Source: Thermophilibacter gallinarum
Lineage (GTDB): Bacteria > Actinomycetota > Coriobacteriia > Coriobacteriales > Atopobiaceae
DNA length: 64,000 nucleotides
Assembly: GCF_014982725.1 (NCBI RefSeq)
Contig: NZ_JADCJZ010000003.1
Coordinates: 186,001 to 250,000 of the forward strand
Direction of reading: 5' to 3'
This document shows, one piece after another, positions 47,503 through 55,692 of this stretch (positions are counted from its first letter, which is position 1; every line of letters starts with the position of its first letter). The notes under the pieces are model-generated. The model made no database searches and was not told the origin of the DNA. It saw only the letters and a program-made list of their open reading frames with translations. The translations under genes and the position numbers were made by a program.

Positions 47503-48858
47503 ATGGACGCGCACACACCCGAGAGGAACGGCGGCAGCTTGAACATCACCGTACAACCCGGAGCGCTCACCGGCGAGGTCCGCGCCCCCGCCTCCAAGTC
47601 GGAGGCCCATCGCGCGTTGATCTGCGCCGCGTTCGCGCCGGGGACGACCGACCTCGCCTGCTCTACGACCTCGGCGGACATCGATGCCACGGTTCGCTGC
47701 CTCGAGGCACTCGGGGCGCGCGTGACCCGGACGAGGGTCGGCTTCCGCGTGCGCCCCGTACCCGGCAGCTCCGCCACGGACAACGTCCCCTCGCCGCACG
47801 CAAACGCGACGCTCGACTGCGGGGAGTCCGGGTCGACGCTTCGCTTCATGCTGCCCGTGGCCTGCGCGCTCGGGACCGGCGCCTCCCTCGTCGGCCGCGG
47901 CAGGCTCCCCGAGCGACCGCTCTCCCCGCTCTACGAGGAGCTCGTCGCCCACGGCGCGGAGCTCTCCCCTCAGGGCCAGATGCCGCTCGAGGTCGCCGGA
48001 AGGCTGCGCCCCGGGCGCTACGAGCTGCCCGGCAACGTCTCCTCTCAGTACGTGAGCGGGCTGCTCCTCGCCGCGCCGCTGCTGCGCGCGCCGGTCGAGG
48101 TCGTCGTCACGGAGCCGGTCGAGTCGCGCCCCTACATCGACCTCACCGCATACGTGCTGGAGCGCTTCGGCGTCGAGGTCACCTGCGAGCGTCGCATGCC
48201 CGACTCCGGCCGCGGGGCGCTCGCATGGGACGTCTGCGCCCCGAACGGCCTGACGTCGCCCGGGTCGCTCGAGGTCGGGGGCGACTGGTCGAACGCCGCG
48301 TTCTGGTTCGCGGCAGGGGCGCTCGGCGCCTCGGGCGTGGCCGTCCGCGGGCTCGACCCCCGCAGCGCCCAGGGCGACCGGCGCATCCTCGCCGCGCTCT
48401 CCCTGCTCGGCGCGCACGTTCTGCGCTCGCCCGAGGGGGCAGCCGTACGACCGGGGCGCCTCAGGGGCGCCACCCTTGACGTGAGCGACTGCCCCGACCT
48501 CGTGCCGCCGCTCGCCGCGGTCGCCGCCTGCGCCGAGGGCACCACCCGGATATGCGGCGCCGCGCGCCTTCGCCTCAAGGAGTCCGACCGACTCGAGACC
48601 GTCACGGCCGCGCTGCGCGCGCTCGGCGGAAGCGCGGCCGTCACCGATGACGGCCTCGTGATCGATGGTCGGACGCAGCTCTCCGGAGGAACCGTGGACG
48701 CCGCCAACGACCATCGCATCGCGATGATGGCGGCGGTGCTCGCCGCGCGCTGCGCCTCACCCGTGACCATCCTCGGCGCCGAGTGCGCCGACAAGTCCTA
48801 CCCGCGCTTCTACGAGGACCTCACCTCGCTCGGGGGCGCCTGGCAGAAGGAGGCCTGA
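47503..48858 (+). CDS. aroA: 3-phosphoshikimate 1-carboxyvinyltransferase (EPSP synthase)
   Basis: Adds the enolpyruvyl group of PEP to shikimate 3-phosphate. The 451-residue reading has PASKSEAHRALI (the phosphate-binding SKS), LDCGESGSTLRFMLPVA (GxSGSTxRF), GRGRLPERPL, GNVSSQYVSGLLLAAPLL, SLEVGGDWSNAAFW, LRLKESDRLE and NDHRIAMMAAV. Homologues begin at about NITVQPG, which follows a TTG at 47539, so the true start may be that codon (439 residues); neither has a good ribosome site. The gene resumes the aro series after the inserted unit. Confidence 0.94.
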   Translation: MDAHTPERNGGSLNITVQPGALTGEVRAPASKSEAHRALICAAFAPGTTDLACSTTSADIDATVRCLEALGARVTRTRVGFRVRPVPGSSATDNVPSPHANATLDCGESGSTLRFMLPVACALGTGASLVGRGRLPERPLSPLYEELVAHGAELSPQGQMPLEVAGRLRPGRYELPGNVSSQYVSGLLLAAPLLRAPVEVVVTEPVESRPYIDLTAYVLERFGVEVTCERRMPDSGRGALAWDVCAPNGLTSPGSLEVGGDWSNAAFWFAAGALGASGVAVRGLDPRSAQGDRRILAALSLLGAHVLRSPEGAAVRPGRLRGATLDVSDCPDLVPPLAAVAACAEGTTRICGAARLRLKESDRLETVTAALRALGGSAAVTDDGLVIDGRTQLSGGTVDAANDHRIAMMAAVLAARCASPVTILGAECADKSYPRFYEDLTSLGGAWQKEA

Positions 48859-49973
48859 TGCCCTCTACGCTCGGAACCGCGCTCCGCGTGAGCGTGTTCG
48901 GCCAGTCCCACTCTCCCGCCGTCGGCTGCGTCGTCGAGGGCCTGCCCGCCGGCCTGTGCGTCGACCAGGACGCGCTCGCGGCCTTCGTGGCGCGCCGGGC
49001 GCCGGGCTCAGACCCCTGGGGCACCCCGCGCAGGGAGCCGGACGTGCCTCGCATCGTCTCCGGCCTGAACTCGCGCGGGGAGACCTGCGGGGCGCCCCTG
49101 GCCGCCGTGATCGAGAACACCAACACGCGCTCGCACGACTACGACAACCTGCTCGACGTGCCGCGTCCCGGCCACGCTGACTTCACCGCCTGGGCGAAGT
49201 GGCACGGCGCGCAGGACGTGCCGGGCGGCGGGCACTTCTCGGGACGTCTCACCGGCCCGCTCTGCGTGGCGGGCGGCATCGCGCTGCAGTGGCTCGCCAC
49301 GCGCGGCGTGACCGTGCGCGCGCACGTCGCCGAGCTCGCCGGCATCGAGGACACGCCCTTCTCGGCGCTCGACAACTCCCTCGCGGCGAACGCCGAGCTC
49401 GCACGGCAGATGGACGCCCTCGCCGACGGCCGTCGCGTGCCGACCGTGGACCCGCGGGCGGGCGAGCTCATGGTTGACGCCGTCATGGCGACGCGCGCCG
49501 AGAAGGACACGCTGGGCGGCATCGTGGAGTGCGTCGCCACCGGGCTGCCGGCCGGCACGGGCTCGCCGATGTTCGACGGCATGGAGAACGTCCTCGCGCG
49601 CGACCTCTTCGGGATCCCCTCGGTCAAGGGCGTGGAGTTCGGTCGGGGCTTTGCCGCCGCGCGTCTGCGCGGGACGCAGAACAACGACGCCTACGAGGTG
49701 CGCGACGGCGCCTGCGTGCCGCGGACCAACAACGCGGGCGGCATCCTCGGCGGCATCACCACCGGCGCGCCGCTGCTCGTGCGCTGCGCCTTCAAGCCCA
49801 TCTCTAGTGTCATGGTCGAGCAGGACTCCGTGGACCTCGGCACGATGGAGCCGGCGAGGCTCGAGGTCCGCGGCCGCCACGACACCACGGCCGTGATCCG
49901 CGCGGTGCCCGTCGTCGAGGCCGTCTGCGCGCTCGGCATTGCGGACGCGCTGCTCGCCTGGCCGGCGGAGTAG
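48858..49973 (+). CDS. aroC: Chorismate synthase
   Basis: FMN-dependent elimination of phosphate from EPSP to chorismate, the last common step. The 371-residue protein has FGQSHSPAVGCVVEGLPAG (residues 14-32), SGLNSRGETCGAPLAAVIENTNTRSHDY, RPGHADFTAWAKW, GGGHFSGRLT, and RTNNAGGILGGITTGAPL. SH replaces the SHG of most members (GQSHSPAVG against G-x-S-H-G-x-x-x-G). ATG 48858 shares one base with the aroA stop, after AAGGAGG. Confidence 0.95.
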   Translation: MPSTLGTALRVSVFGQSHSPAVGCVVEGLPAGLCVDQDALAAFVARRAPGSDPWGTPRREPDVPRIVSGLNSRGETCGAPLAAVIENTNTRSHDYDNLLDVPRPGHADFTAWAKWHGAQDVPGGGHFSGRLTGPLCVAGGIALQWLATRGVTVRAHVAELAGIEDTPFSALDNSLAANAELARQMDALADGRRVPTVDPRAGELMVDAVMATRAEKDTLGGIVECVATGLPAGTGSPMFDGMENVLARDLFGIPSVKGVEFGRGFAAARLRGTQNNDAYEVRDGACVPRTNNAGGILGGITTGAPLLVRCAFKPISSVMVEQDSVDLGTMEPARLEVRGRHDTTAVIRAVPVVEAVCALGIADALLAWPAE

Positions 49974-50018
49974 CCTACCGGGGCACCCGGGAGTCCAACC
50001 ACGTACGAAAGGCGGAAC

Positions 50019-51170
50019 ATGGCAGAGCTCTCTGAACTCAGGAGACGGATCGACGACATCGACGCGCGCATCTTCGACCTCTTCACGCAGCGCGCCGAGG
50101 TCGCGGAGGGCGTCGCCGCCTACAAGCGCGAGAGCGGGATACGGGTCTTCGACCCTGCCCGCGAGCGCGCCAAGGTCGCAGACGCCGCCGCGCGCGTCCC
50201 GGATGACCTCGCGACCTACGCCCAGGTCATGATGGAGGTCCTCATGGAGGCGTCGCGGGCCCGCCAGCACGAGCTCCTCGGCGACGTCGCAGAGGACGAC
50301 ACGCTGAGGCGCATCAACGCCGCCCGCGCCGCGACGCCCGAGCTCTTCCCGCCGTCGGCGCGCGTCGCATGCCAGGGCGTGGAGGGCGCCTACTCGCAGA
50401 TCGCAGCCGAGAAGATCTTCCGGCGACCGCAGATCGCCTACTCCCCCACCTTCGACGGGGTCTTCTCGGCCGTCGAGCAGGGCCTGGCCCGCTACGGCGT
50501 GCTCCCGCTCGAGAACTCGACTGCCGGGTCGGTGAACCAGCTCTACGACCTCATGATGGAGCACTCCTTCCACATCGTGCGCACCACGCGCGTCAAGGTC
50601 GACCACAACCTGCTGGCCAACGCCGGCGCCACGCTCTCCGGGCTGCGCGACATCTACAGCCACGAGCAGGCGATCTCCCAGTGCGCCGAGTTCCTCTCCG
50701 GTCTGCCCGACGTCCGCGTCCACGTGTGCGAGAACACCGCCGTGGCCGCCCAGCGCGTCGCCGAGTCCGGCCGCACGGACGCCGCCGCCCTCTCGTCGCT
50801 CCCTTGCGCCGACCTCTACGGGCTCCAGGTGCTCTCCGCGAGCGTCCAGGACCGCGACAACAACTACACGCGCTTCGCCTGCATCTCCAAGGAGCTCGAG
50901 GTCTATCCCGGAGCGGACCGGACCTCGTTCATGATCGTGCTGCCGCACGAGCCCGGCTCGCTCTACAAGCTGCTCGCGAAGTTCTACGCGCTCGACATCA
51001 ACCTCCTGAAGCTCGAGAGCCGCCCCATCCCGGAGCGCGACTTCGAGTTCATGTTCTACTTCGACCTCGAGTGCCCCGTCGCGGCCCCGGAGTTCTCGTC
51101 ACTCATGGCCACGATCGGCGGACTCTGCCAGGAGTGCCGCTATCTCGGCAGCTACGCGGAGGTGCTCTAG
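50019..51170 (+). CDS. pheA: Bifunctional chorismate mutase / prephenate dehydratase
   Basis: Converts chorismate to prephenate and on to phenylpyruvate. The 383 residues comprise an AroQ-type chorismate mutase (1-85, ELRRRIDDIDARIFDLFTQRAEVAEGVAAYKRE), prephenate dehydratase (about 110-290; VACQGVEGAYSQIAA, LPLENSTAGSV, DRDNNYTRFACIS) and a C-terminal ACT domain (about 300-383; SFMIVLPHEPGSLYKLLAKFYALDINLLKLESRPIP) with the ESRP phenylalanine-sensing motif. It is therefore probably inhibited by phenylalanine. It starts 45 bases after aroC, with AAAGGCGG before ATG 50019. Confidence 0.96.
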   Translation: MAELSELRRRIDDIDARIFDLFTQRAEVAEGVAAYKRESGIRVFDPARERAKVADAAARVPDDLATYAQVMMEVLMEASRARQHELLGDVAEDDTLRRINAARAATPELFPPSARVACQGVEGAYSQIAAEKIFRRPQIAYSPTFDGVFSAVEQGLARYGVLPLENSTAGSVNQLYDLMMEHSFHIVRTTRVKVDHNLLANAGATLSGLRDIYSHEQAISQCAEFLSGLPDVRVHVCENTAVAAQRVAESGRTDAAALSSLPCADLYGLQVLSASVQDRDNNYTRFACISKELEVYPGADRTSFMIVLPHEPGSLYKLLAKFYALDINLLKLESRPIPERDFEFMFYFDLECPVAAPEFSSLMATIGGLCQECRYLGSYAEVL

Positions 51171-51171
51171 C

Positions 51172-52491
51172 GTGGACGACGAGAAGGGCCGCACGGTCGA
51201 GACGACGGGGGAACGGCCCACATCCGTCCCCTACGGCCTGGTCGGACACCCGCTCGGCCACAGCTGGTCGCCGCAGATCCACGAGCGTCTGGGCTCGGAG
51301 CCGTACGCCCTCCACGACCTCGGCCCCGACGAGGTCGAGGCGTTCCTTCGCGGCGGCGCCTGGCAGGGCCTCAACGTGACCATCCCCTACAAGCGCCTGG
51401 CGGCGGAAGTCGCCGACGTGCGCTCCCCTGCCGTCGTCCGGCTCGGTGCCGCCAACACGCTCGTCCGAGACGGGGACGGGCGAATCGTCGCCGAGAACAC
51501 CGACGTCCTCGGCTTCTCGTGGATGCTGGACCGCTTCTGTCGCACGCGGCTGGGCGGATCCCCGCACGAGCTTCTCGGGGGTCGCAAGGTCCTCGTCCTC
51601 GGCAGCGGCGGAGCCGCCGCCGCGGTGCGTGACGCGCTCGAGCACGTGGTGGGCGCTCAGGCAGCGACGATCTCGCGCGGCGGCCCCGAGACCTACGACA
51701 GCCTCGCCGAGCGGCACTCCGACGCCGCTCTTCTCGTCAACACCACCCCCGTGGGCATGTACCCCGCATGCCCGGCATCGCCGGTCCCCGTGGAGACCCT
51801 CTCCGCGCTCACGTCCCTCCTCGGCGTGCTCGACGTGATCTACAACCCGCTTCGGACCGGCCTCTGTCTCGCGGCCGAGCGCCTGGGCCTGCCCGCCGAG
51901 TCCGGCCTCGCCATGCTCGTCGCGCAGGCGCTCTACGCCAGCGAGCTCTTCCAAGGAAGGGAGCTCGACGACGCGCTCGTCGACGCGGTCGAGCGCGACC
52001 TGCTCGCCCGCACCCGCAATGTCGTGCTCGTCGGCATGCCGGGCGTGGGCAAGTCGAGCTGCGGGCGCGAGCTCGCACGACTGCTCGGGCGGCCCTTCGT
52101 CGACCTCGACGACGCCGTCACCATAGAGTCCGGGCGAACGCCGGCGCAGATCATCTCCGAGGACGGCGAGGCTGCCTTCCGTGACGTCGAGACCCGGGTC
52201 GCGGGGACCTACGGCTCCCGCGCGGGCCTCGTCATCGCCTGCGGCGGCGGCATCGTCACGCGCGCCGAGAACCACGACCTTCTGAGGCAGAACGGCACGG
52301 TCGTCCAGCTCGAGCGCCCGCTCGGAGACCTGAGCGTCGAGGGGCGGCCCGTCTCGCGGGCGCGGGGGCTCGAGCAGCTGGCCGCCGAGCGCATGCCGCT
52401 GTACCGTTCGTGGGCCGACCTGGTCCTGCCCTGCACCGGGTCGGCGGCCGGGGACGCCCGCGCCATCGCAGAGCGCCTCGCCCTCGGGTGA
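51172..52491 (+). CDS. aroE: Fused shikimate dehydrogenase - shikimate kinase (AroE-AroK)
   Basis: One 439-residue protein carries two consecutive shikimate steps. Residues 20-275 are shikimate dehydrogenase: GHPLGHSWSPQIHE, NVTIPYK (Lys74), AANTL, NTDVLGF (Asp111), GSGGAAAAV and NTTPVGM. Residues 283-439 are shikimate kinase: P-loop GMPGVGKS (288-295), FVDLDDAV (Asp311/313), EAAFRDVE, ACGGGIV and the lid RPVSRARG. There is no internal stop or start between them, and both active sites look intact. It starts with GTG 51172, one base after pheA, with GGAGG nine bases upstream. Confidence 0.93.
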   Translation: MDDEKGRTVETTGERPTSVPYGLVGHPLGHSWSPQIHERLGSEPYALHDLGPDEVEAFLRGGAWQGLNVTIPYKRLAAEVADVRSPAVVRLGAANTLVRDGDGRIVAENTDVLGFSWMLDRFCRTRLGGSPHELLGGRKVLVLGSGGAAAAVRDALEHVVGAQAATISRGGPETYDSLAERHSDAALLVNTTPVGMYPACPASPVPVETLSALTSLLGVLDVIYNPLRTGLCLAAERLGLPAESGLAMLVAQALYASELFQGRELDDALVDAVERDLLARTRNVVLVGMPGVGKSSCGRELARLLGRPFVDLDDAVTIESGRTPAQIISEDGEAAFRDVETRVAGTYGSRAGLVIACGGGIVTRAENHDLLRQNGTVVQLERPLGDLSVEGRPVSRARGLEQLAAERMPLYRSWADLVLPCTGSAAGDARAIAERLALG

Positions 52492-52593
52492 TCGACTCGC
52501 CCGCGAGACGTCGGAAAAGGCACAAATACACCGCATTTCTCGCCGTCTGCGAGACCGCTCGCCGACGTGCCGCCCCATCGGCGGCGCGGACCC

Positions 52594-52599
52594 TATACT
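52594..52599 (+). promoter_or_regulatory. Minus-10 element before the EIIB-AroQ gene
   Basis: TATACT lies 84 bases before the chosen start, in the 190-bp gap after aroE-aroK. It suggests separate transcription of the fusion gene, in addition to read-through. No good minus-35 is visible. Confidence 0.4.
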
Positions 52600-52682
52600 T
52601 CTTTGGAACGAAGCACGTGACATGATGGGTGAGTGAGGAGACGGGGCTCCCACTTGCGATTCGACGACGGAAGGGTCGCGAA

Positions 52683-53618
52683 GTGGACAGAGAGCAGATA
52701 GCGCGGGAGGTCCTTGCGGCCGTGGGCGGCAGGGACAACGTCACCGCGAACGACATCTGCATGACCCGTCTCAGGATCCTCACCGAGGACCCGGCGCTCG
52801 TGGACACCGAGCAGCTCTCCGCGGCACGCGGTGTGCTGGGATACGTGCGGCGCGGGTCGAACGGCATCGAGGTCGTGTTTGGGCCCGGCAAGGTCGAGGC
52901 GGTCCATGAGGCGCTCGTTCGTCTCACGGGCCTCGAGGGCGACGAGGAGGCCTTCGAGTCTCCCGCAGGGACGGTTGCGGCCCCCCTGCATGTCCACATC
53001 TCGCAGAACCCGCTGCGCGACGCCGCCCGCGTCCAGCAGGAGGCAGACGACCCCGAGGACGTCTCGGGAGGCTCTGACGGCGTCGACGACCTGGTCAGCC
53101 TGCTCGGCGCGATCGACTCAGGCGCCCCGGCCGACGACTCGGACCTCGACGACGCCGAGGAGGACACGCTCCACACCACGGCGCGCGTGCTCGTGATCAA
53201 CGGGCCCAACATCAACCTGCTCGGGATGCGCGAGCCTGACATCTACGGGCATGACTCCTACCGGGCCATGCTGCAGCTCTGCCACGGCTGCGCCAAGGAG
53301 GCGGGTTTTGCCGAGTGCACCTGCTTCCAGTCCAACCACGAGGGCGACCTCATCGACGCCATACAGGACGCGTACGGCACCTATGCCGGCATCATCATCA
53401 ACCCCGGTGCCTACACGCACACCTCCATCGCCATTCTCGACGCCGCCCGCGCCGTGGGCCTGCCCATGGTCGAGGTGCACATCTCCAAGGTCGACGAGCG
53501 CGAGGAGTTCCGCCAGGTGTCCTACATACGCGACGCCTGCTTCGAGACGGTCTCCGGCATGGGCATCGAGGGCTATCGCAAGGCGATGCTCGACCTCGCC
53601 GCCTACCTCGGCCTGTAG
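52683..53618 (+). CDS. aroQ: PTS EIIB-like domain fused to type II 3-dehydroquinate dehydratase
   Basis: The C-terminal part (168-311) is a complete type II dehydroquinase: RVLVINGPNINLLGMREPDIYG, FQSNHEGDLIDAIQDA, IINPGAYTHTSIAILDA and EVHISKVDEREEFRQVSYI, which dehydrates 3-dehydroquinate. The first 80 residues read as a glucose-type PTS EIIB domain (EVLAAVGGRDNVTANDICMTRLRIL...VLGYVRRGSNGIEVVFGPG). The phosphorylatable cysteine (Cys26) is in CMTRLR, where sugar EIIB has CITRLR. An acidic linker (about 120-165) joins them. GTG 52683 has GGAAGGG seven bases upstream; a GTG at 52629 would add 18 residues without a ribosome site. The role of an EIIB fold here, carrier or regulatory, is unknown. 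Confidence 0.88.
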   Translation: MDREQIAREVLAAVGGRDNVTANDICMTRLRILTEDPALVDTEQLSAARGVLGYVRRGSNGIEVVFGPGKVEAVHEALVRLTGLEGDEEAFESPAGTVAAPLHVHISQNPLRDAARVQQEADDPEDVSGGSDGVDDLVSLLGAIDSGAPADDSDLDDAEEDTLHTTARVLVINGPNINLLGMREPDIYGHDSYRAMLQLCHGCAKEAGFAECTCFQSNHEGDLIDAIQDAYGTYAGIIINPGAYTHTSIAILDAARAVGLPMVEVHISKVDEREEFRQVSYIRDACFETVSGMGIEGYRKAMLDLAAYLGL

Positions 53619-53635
53619 TCCCCTCTCGCCGGGCG

Positions 53636-54238
53636 CTACCGTCCGCGACAGCTCCAGACGCCGCCCTCCGTGGCGATGAAGTCGACGGGGACGTCGTGGC
53701 CGTCCGTGGGGAGCGGGTTCGAGGAGAGCATGGTGGTCCTCGCGAGTCCGATCTTGTCGCCGGGATAGAAGGCGAGGAAGCGGTCGTAGTAGCCGCCGCC
53801 GTAGCCGACGCGGTGGCCGTCGCCGTCGAAGACGAGGCCCGGGACCAGACAGACGGATCCGACGAGCTGAGCGGGGTCGTCGAGCGCAGGGACGTCGGCC
53901 GCCGGCTCCAGGATTCGCATCGTGCCCGGCACGAGCTCGTCGAGCGAGGAGATCTCGTGGAAGGAGATGGCGTGCTCGTCCCGGTTGACGCGGGGGACGG
54001 CGACGCGGCGACCCTCGGCGAGGACGGCCTCTATGAGGTCGAGCGTCCCGACCTCGGCGGCGCGGGAGACGTAGGTGAGCACGAGGGGCGCCTCGGCGAA
54101 GATCGGGAACGCCTTGAGCGCGCTCAGGATTGAGGAGTCGCTCTGGATGCGGGTGCGCGCGGGGATGGTGCGACGCGCGGCGAGGTAGTTGCTCCGCAGT
54201 GAGCTCTTGTCGGCGTCGGTGCCATATGAGCTTGCCAA
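53636..54238 (-). CDS. 5-formyltetrahydrofolate cyclo-ligase
   Basis: Recycles 5-formyl-THF to 5,10-methenyl-THF with ATP. The 200-residue protein has SSLRSNYLAARRTIP at the N-terminus, TYVSRAAEVGTLDLIEAVLAEGRRVAVPRV, and the signature LVPGLVFDGDGHRVGYGGGYYDRFL. The start is put at TTG 54238, with GGAGGAGG five bases upstream. The ATG at 54271 lies only two bases downstream of the minus-10 and so would be at or before the transcript start. It converges on the EIIB-AroQ gene. Confidence 0.92.
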   Translation of the reverse strand: MASSYGTDADKSSLRSNYLAARRTIPARTRIQSDSSILSALKAFPIFAEAPLVLTYVSRAAEVGTLDLIEAVLAEGRRVAVPRVNRDEHAISFHEISSLDELVPGTMRILEPAADVPALDDPAQLVGSVCLVPGLVFDGDGHRVGYGGGYYDRFLAFYPGDKIGLARTTMLSSNPLPTDGHDVPVDFIATEGGVWSCRGR

Positions 54239-54273
54239 GGGAGCCTCCTCCACGCGCTGAGTCAGACCCATTC

Positions 54274-54282
54274 ATTCTATCA
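54274..54282 (-). promoter_or_regulatory. Extended minus-10 promoter of the 5-formyl-THF cyclo-ligase gene
   Basis: TGATAGAAT on the minus strand, the same nine bases as at 36501-36509. A start about seven bases on would give a leader of about 30 bases before TTG 54238. Confidence 0.5.
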
Positions 54283-54380
54283 GGGTTTCTCGACTCCGCG
54301 TTCGCACATCGGACGTGTTTGCCGTACCATGGTGCGCTGGTTGAGACAAGCGCGACCGCGCGTGATCGGATGGAGGCACC

Positions 54381-55430
54381 ATGCCCAACGAGGGTAGCTA
54401 CGAGGCCGCAAAGCGCAAGAGCGACGAGGTCCACGCCGACCTGCTCGTCAATCCCGAGAAGTACACGATGCTCACGGGGGACCGTCCGACGGGGCGGCTT
54501 CACCTCGGCCACTACTTCGGCACGCTCGTCGACCGCGTCCGCCTGCAGGACATGGGCGTGCGTACCAACGTCATCATCGCGGACTACCAGGTGATCACCG
54601 ACCGCGACACCACCGAGCACATCCGCGATAACGTCTACAACATGGTCGTCGACTACCTCGCGTGCGGGCTCGACCCCGAGAAGACCATGATCTTCACGCA
54701 CTCCGCGGTGCCCGAGCTCAACCAGCTCATGCTGCCGTTCCTCTCGCTCGTGACCGAGGCCGAGATGGAGCGCAACCCCACCGTCAAGGCCGAGCAGGAG
54801 GCCTCGGGCCACGCGCTCACGGGGCTGCTGCTCACCTACCCCGTGCACCAGGCGTGCGACATCCTCTTCTGCAAGGGCAACATCGTGCCCGTGGGACGCG
54901 ACCAGCTCCCCCACATCGAGATCACCTCTAAGATCGCCCGTCGCTTCAACGAGCGCTACGGGAAGGTCTTCCCCGAGGTGACGGGTCTGCTCACCTCAAC
55001 TCCGCTGCTCCCCGGCCTCGACGGCCGCAAGATGAGCAAGTCCTACGGCAACGCGATCTCCATCTCCATGACGGCAGAGGAGACGGCCAGGCTCATCAAG
55101 AAGTCCAAGAGCGACTCCGAGCGCAACATCACCTTCGACCCCGAGAACCGCCCGGAGATCTCCGGTCTGCTCACCACCGCCGGCATCTGCACCGGCCGCG
55201 ACCCGCGCGAGATCGCCGAGGAGATCGGCATGGGCGGCGCGGGCCAGCTCAAGCGCTACGTCACCGAGGCGGTCAATGACTACTTCGCCCCCATCCGCGA
55301 GCGTCGCGAGGAGCTCGCGAAGGACATGGGATACGTTGCGGACGTCCTGCACGAGGGCAACCGCCGTGCCTGCGAGATCGCGTCCGCGACCCTCGACGAG
55401 GTCCGCGAGGCCATGGGCATGGTGTACTAG
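54381..55430 (+). CDS. trpS: Tryptophanyl-tRNA synthetase
   Basis: A class I synthetase that charges tRNA-Trp. The 349-residue protein has TGDRPTGRLHLGHYFG (HLGH at 41-44), IADYQVITDRDTTEHIRDNV, PVGRDQLPHIEITSKIARRFNERYG and KMSKSYGN (from Lys217). TACCAT at 54334-54339 with TTCGCA 18 bases upstream is a weak promoter candidate. The 100-bp leader shows no T-box elements. A rho-independent terminator follows about 40 bases after the stop. Confidence 0.96.
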   Translation: MPNEGSYEAAKRKSDEVHADLLVNPEKYTMLTGDRPTGRLHLGHYFGTLVDRVRLQDMGVRTNVIIADYQVITDRDTTEHIRDNVYNMVVDYLACGLDPEKTMIFTHSAVPELNQLMLPFLSLVTEAEMERNPTVKAEQEASGHALTGLLLTYPVHQACDILFCKGNIVPVGRDQLPHIEITSKIARRFNERYGKVFPEVTGLLTSTPLLPGLDGRKMSKSYGNAISISMTAEETARLIKKSKSDSERNITFDPENRPEISGLLTTAGICTGRDPREIAEEIGMGGAGQLKRYVTEAVNDYFAPIRERREELAKDMGYVADVLHEGNRRACEIASATLDEVREAMGMVY

Positions 55431-55470
55431 GCACAACGGCCTTTGCCCCCAGAGACAGCCGGAACCATAC

Positions 55471-55623
55471 ATCCCGAGCGGCGCATGGCGAGAAGAACGC
55501 ACCGCTCGGGTTTTTTGTCCGCGTACCAAGAATCCCGAGCGACGCATGCTCCGCAGAGGAGTTCGGAATGCGTCGTTCGGGATTCTTGTCCGTTTGAATG
55601 CGCTGCTCGGGATTCTTGGTACG
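55471..55623. repeat. Cluster of inverted repeats between trpS and argF
   Basis: Three longer copies of one sequence lie here. A1 at 55522-55547 (plus) begins CGTACCAAGAATCCCGAGCG. A2 at 55568-55588 (inverted) matches A1 over 21 bases with one difference. A3 at 55598-55623 (inverted) matches A1 over 26 bases with two differences. A shorter copy forms the left arm of the trpS terminator (55471-55486). A1/A2 can fold into a 21-bp hairpin, whose 20-base loop holds a CTCC/GGAG pair, and A1/A3 into an outer 26-bp one. Short open frames here only mirror the repeats. The rest of the 262-bp gap shows no gene. Confidence 0.85.
55473..55516 (+). terminator. Rho-independent terminator after trpS
   Basis: CCCGAGCGG (55473-55481) and CCGCTCGGG (55502-55510) pair around a 20-base loop and are followed by six T. 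The left arm and the bases after it (CCCGAGCGGCGCATG) are the same sequence family as the inverted repeats just downstream. Confidence 0.85.
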
Positions 55624-55692
55624 AAGAGCACGCGCAGCACGGGATTTGTGGTCGCGATGCCCGCGGGGACGACGGGCTCGCCTGCGTCAACG

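Noticed and set aside
54283-54380. T-box or tryptophan-responsive leader before trpS
   Set aside because: The leader is about 100 bases, lacks the conserved T-box sequence and a specifier hairpin, and has no terminator/antiterminator pair. The same check was negative before glyQ, where only 29 bases are available.
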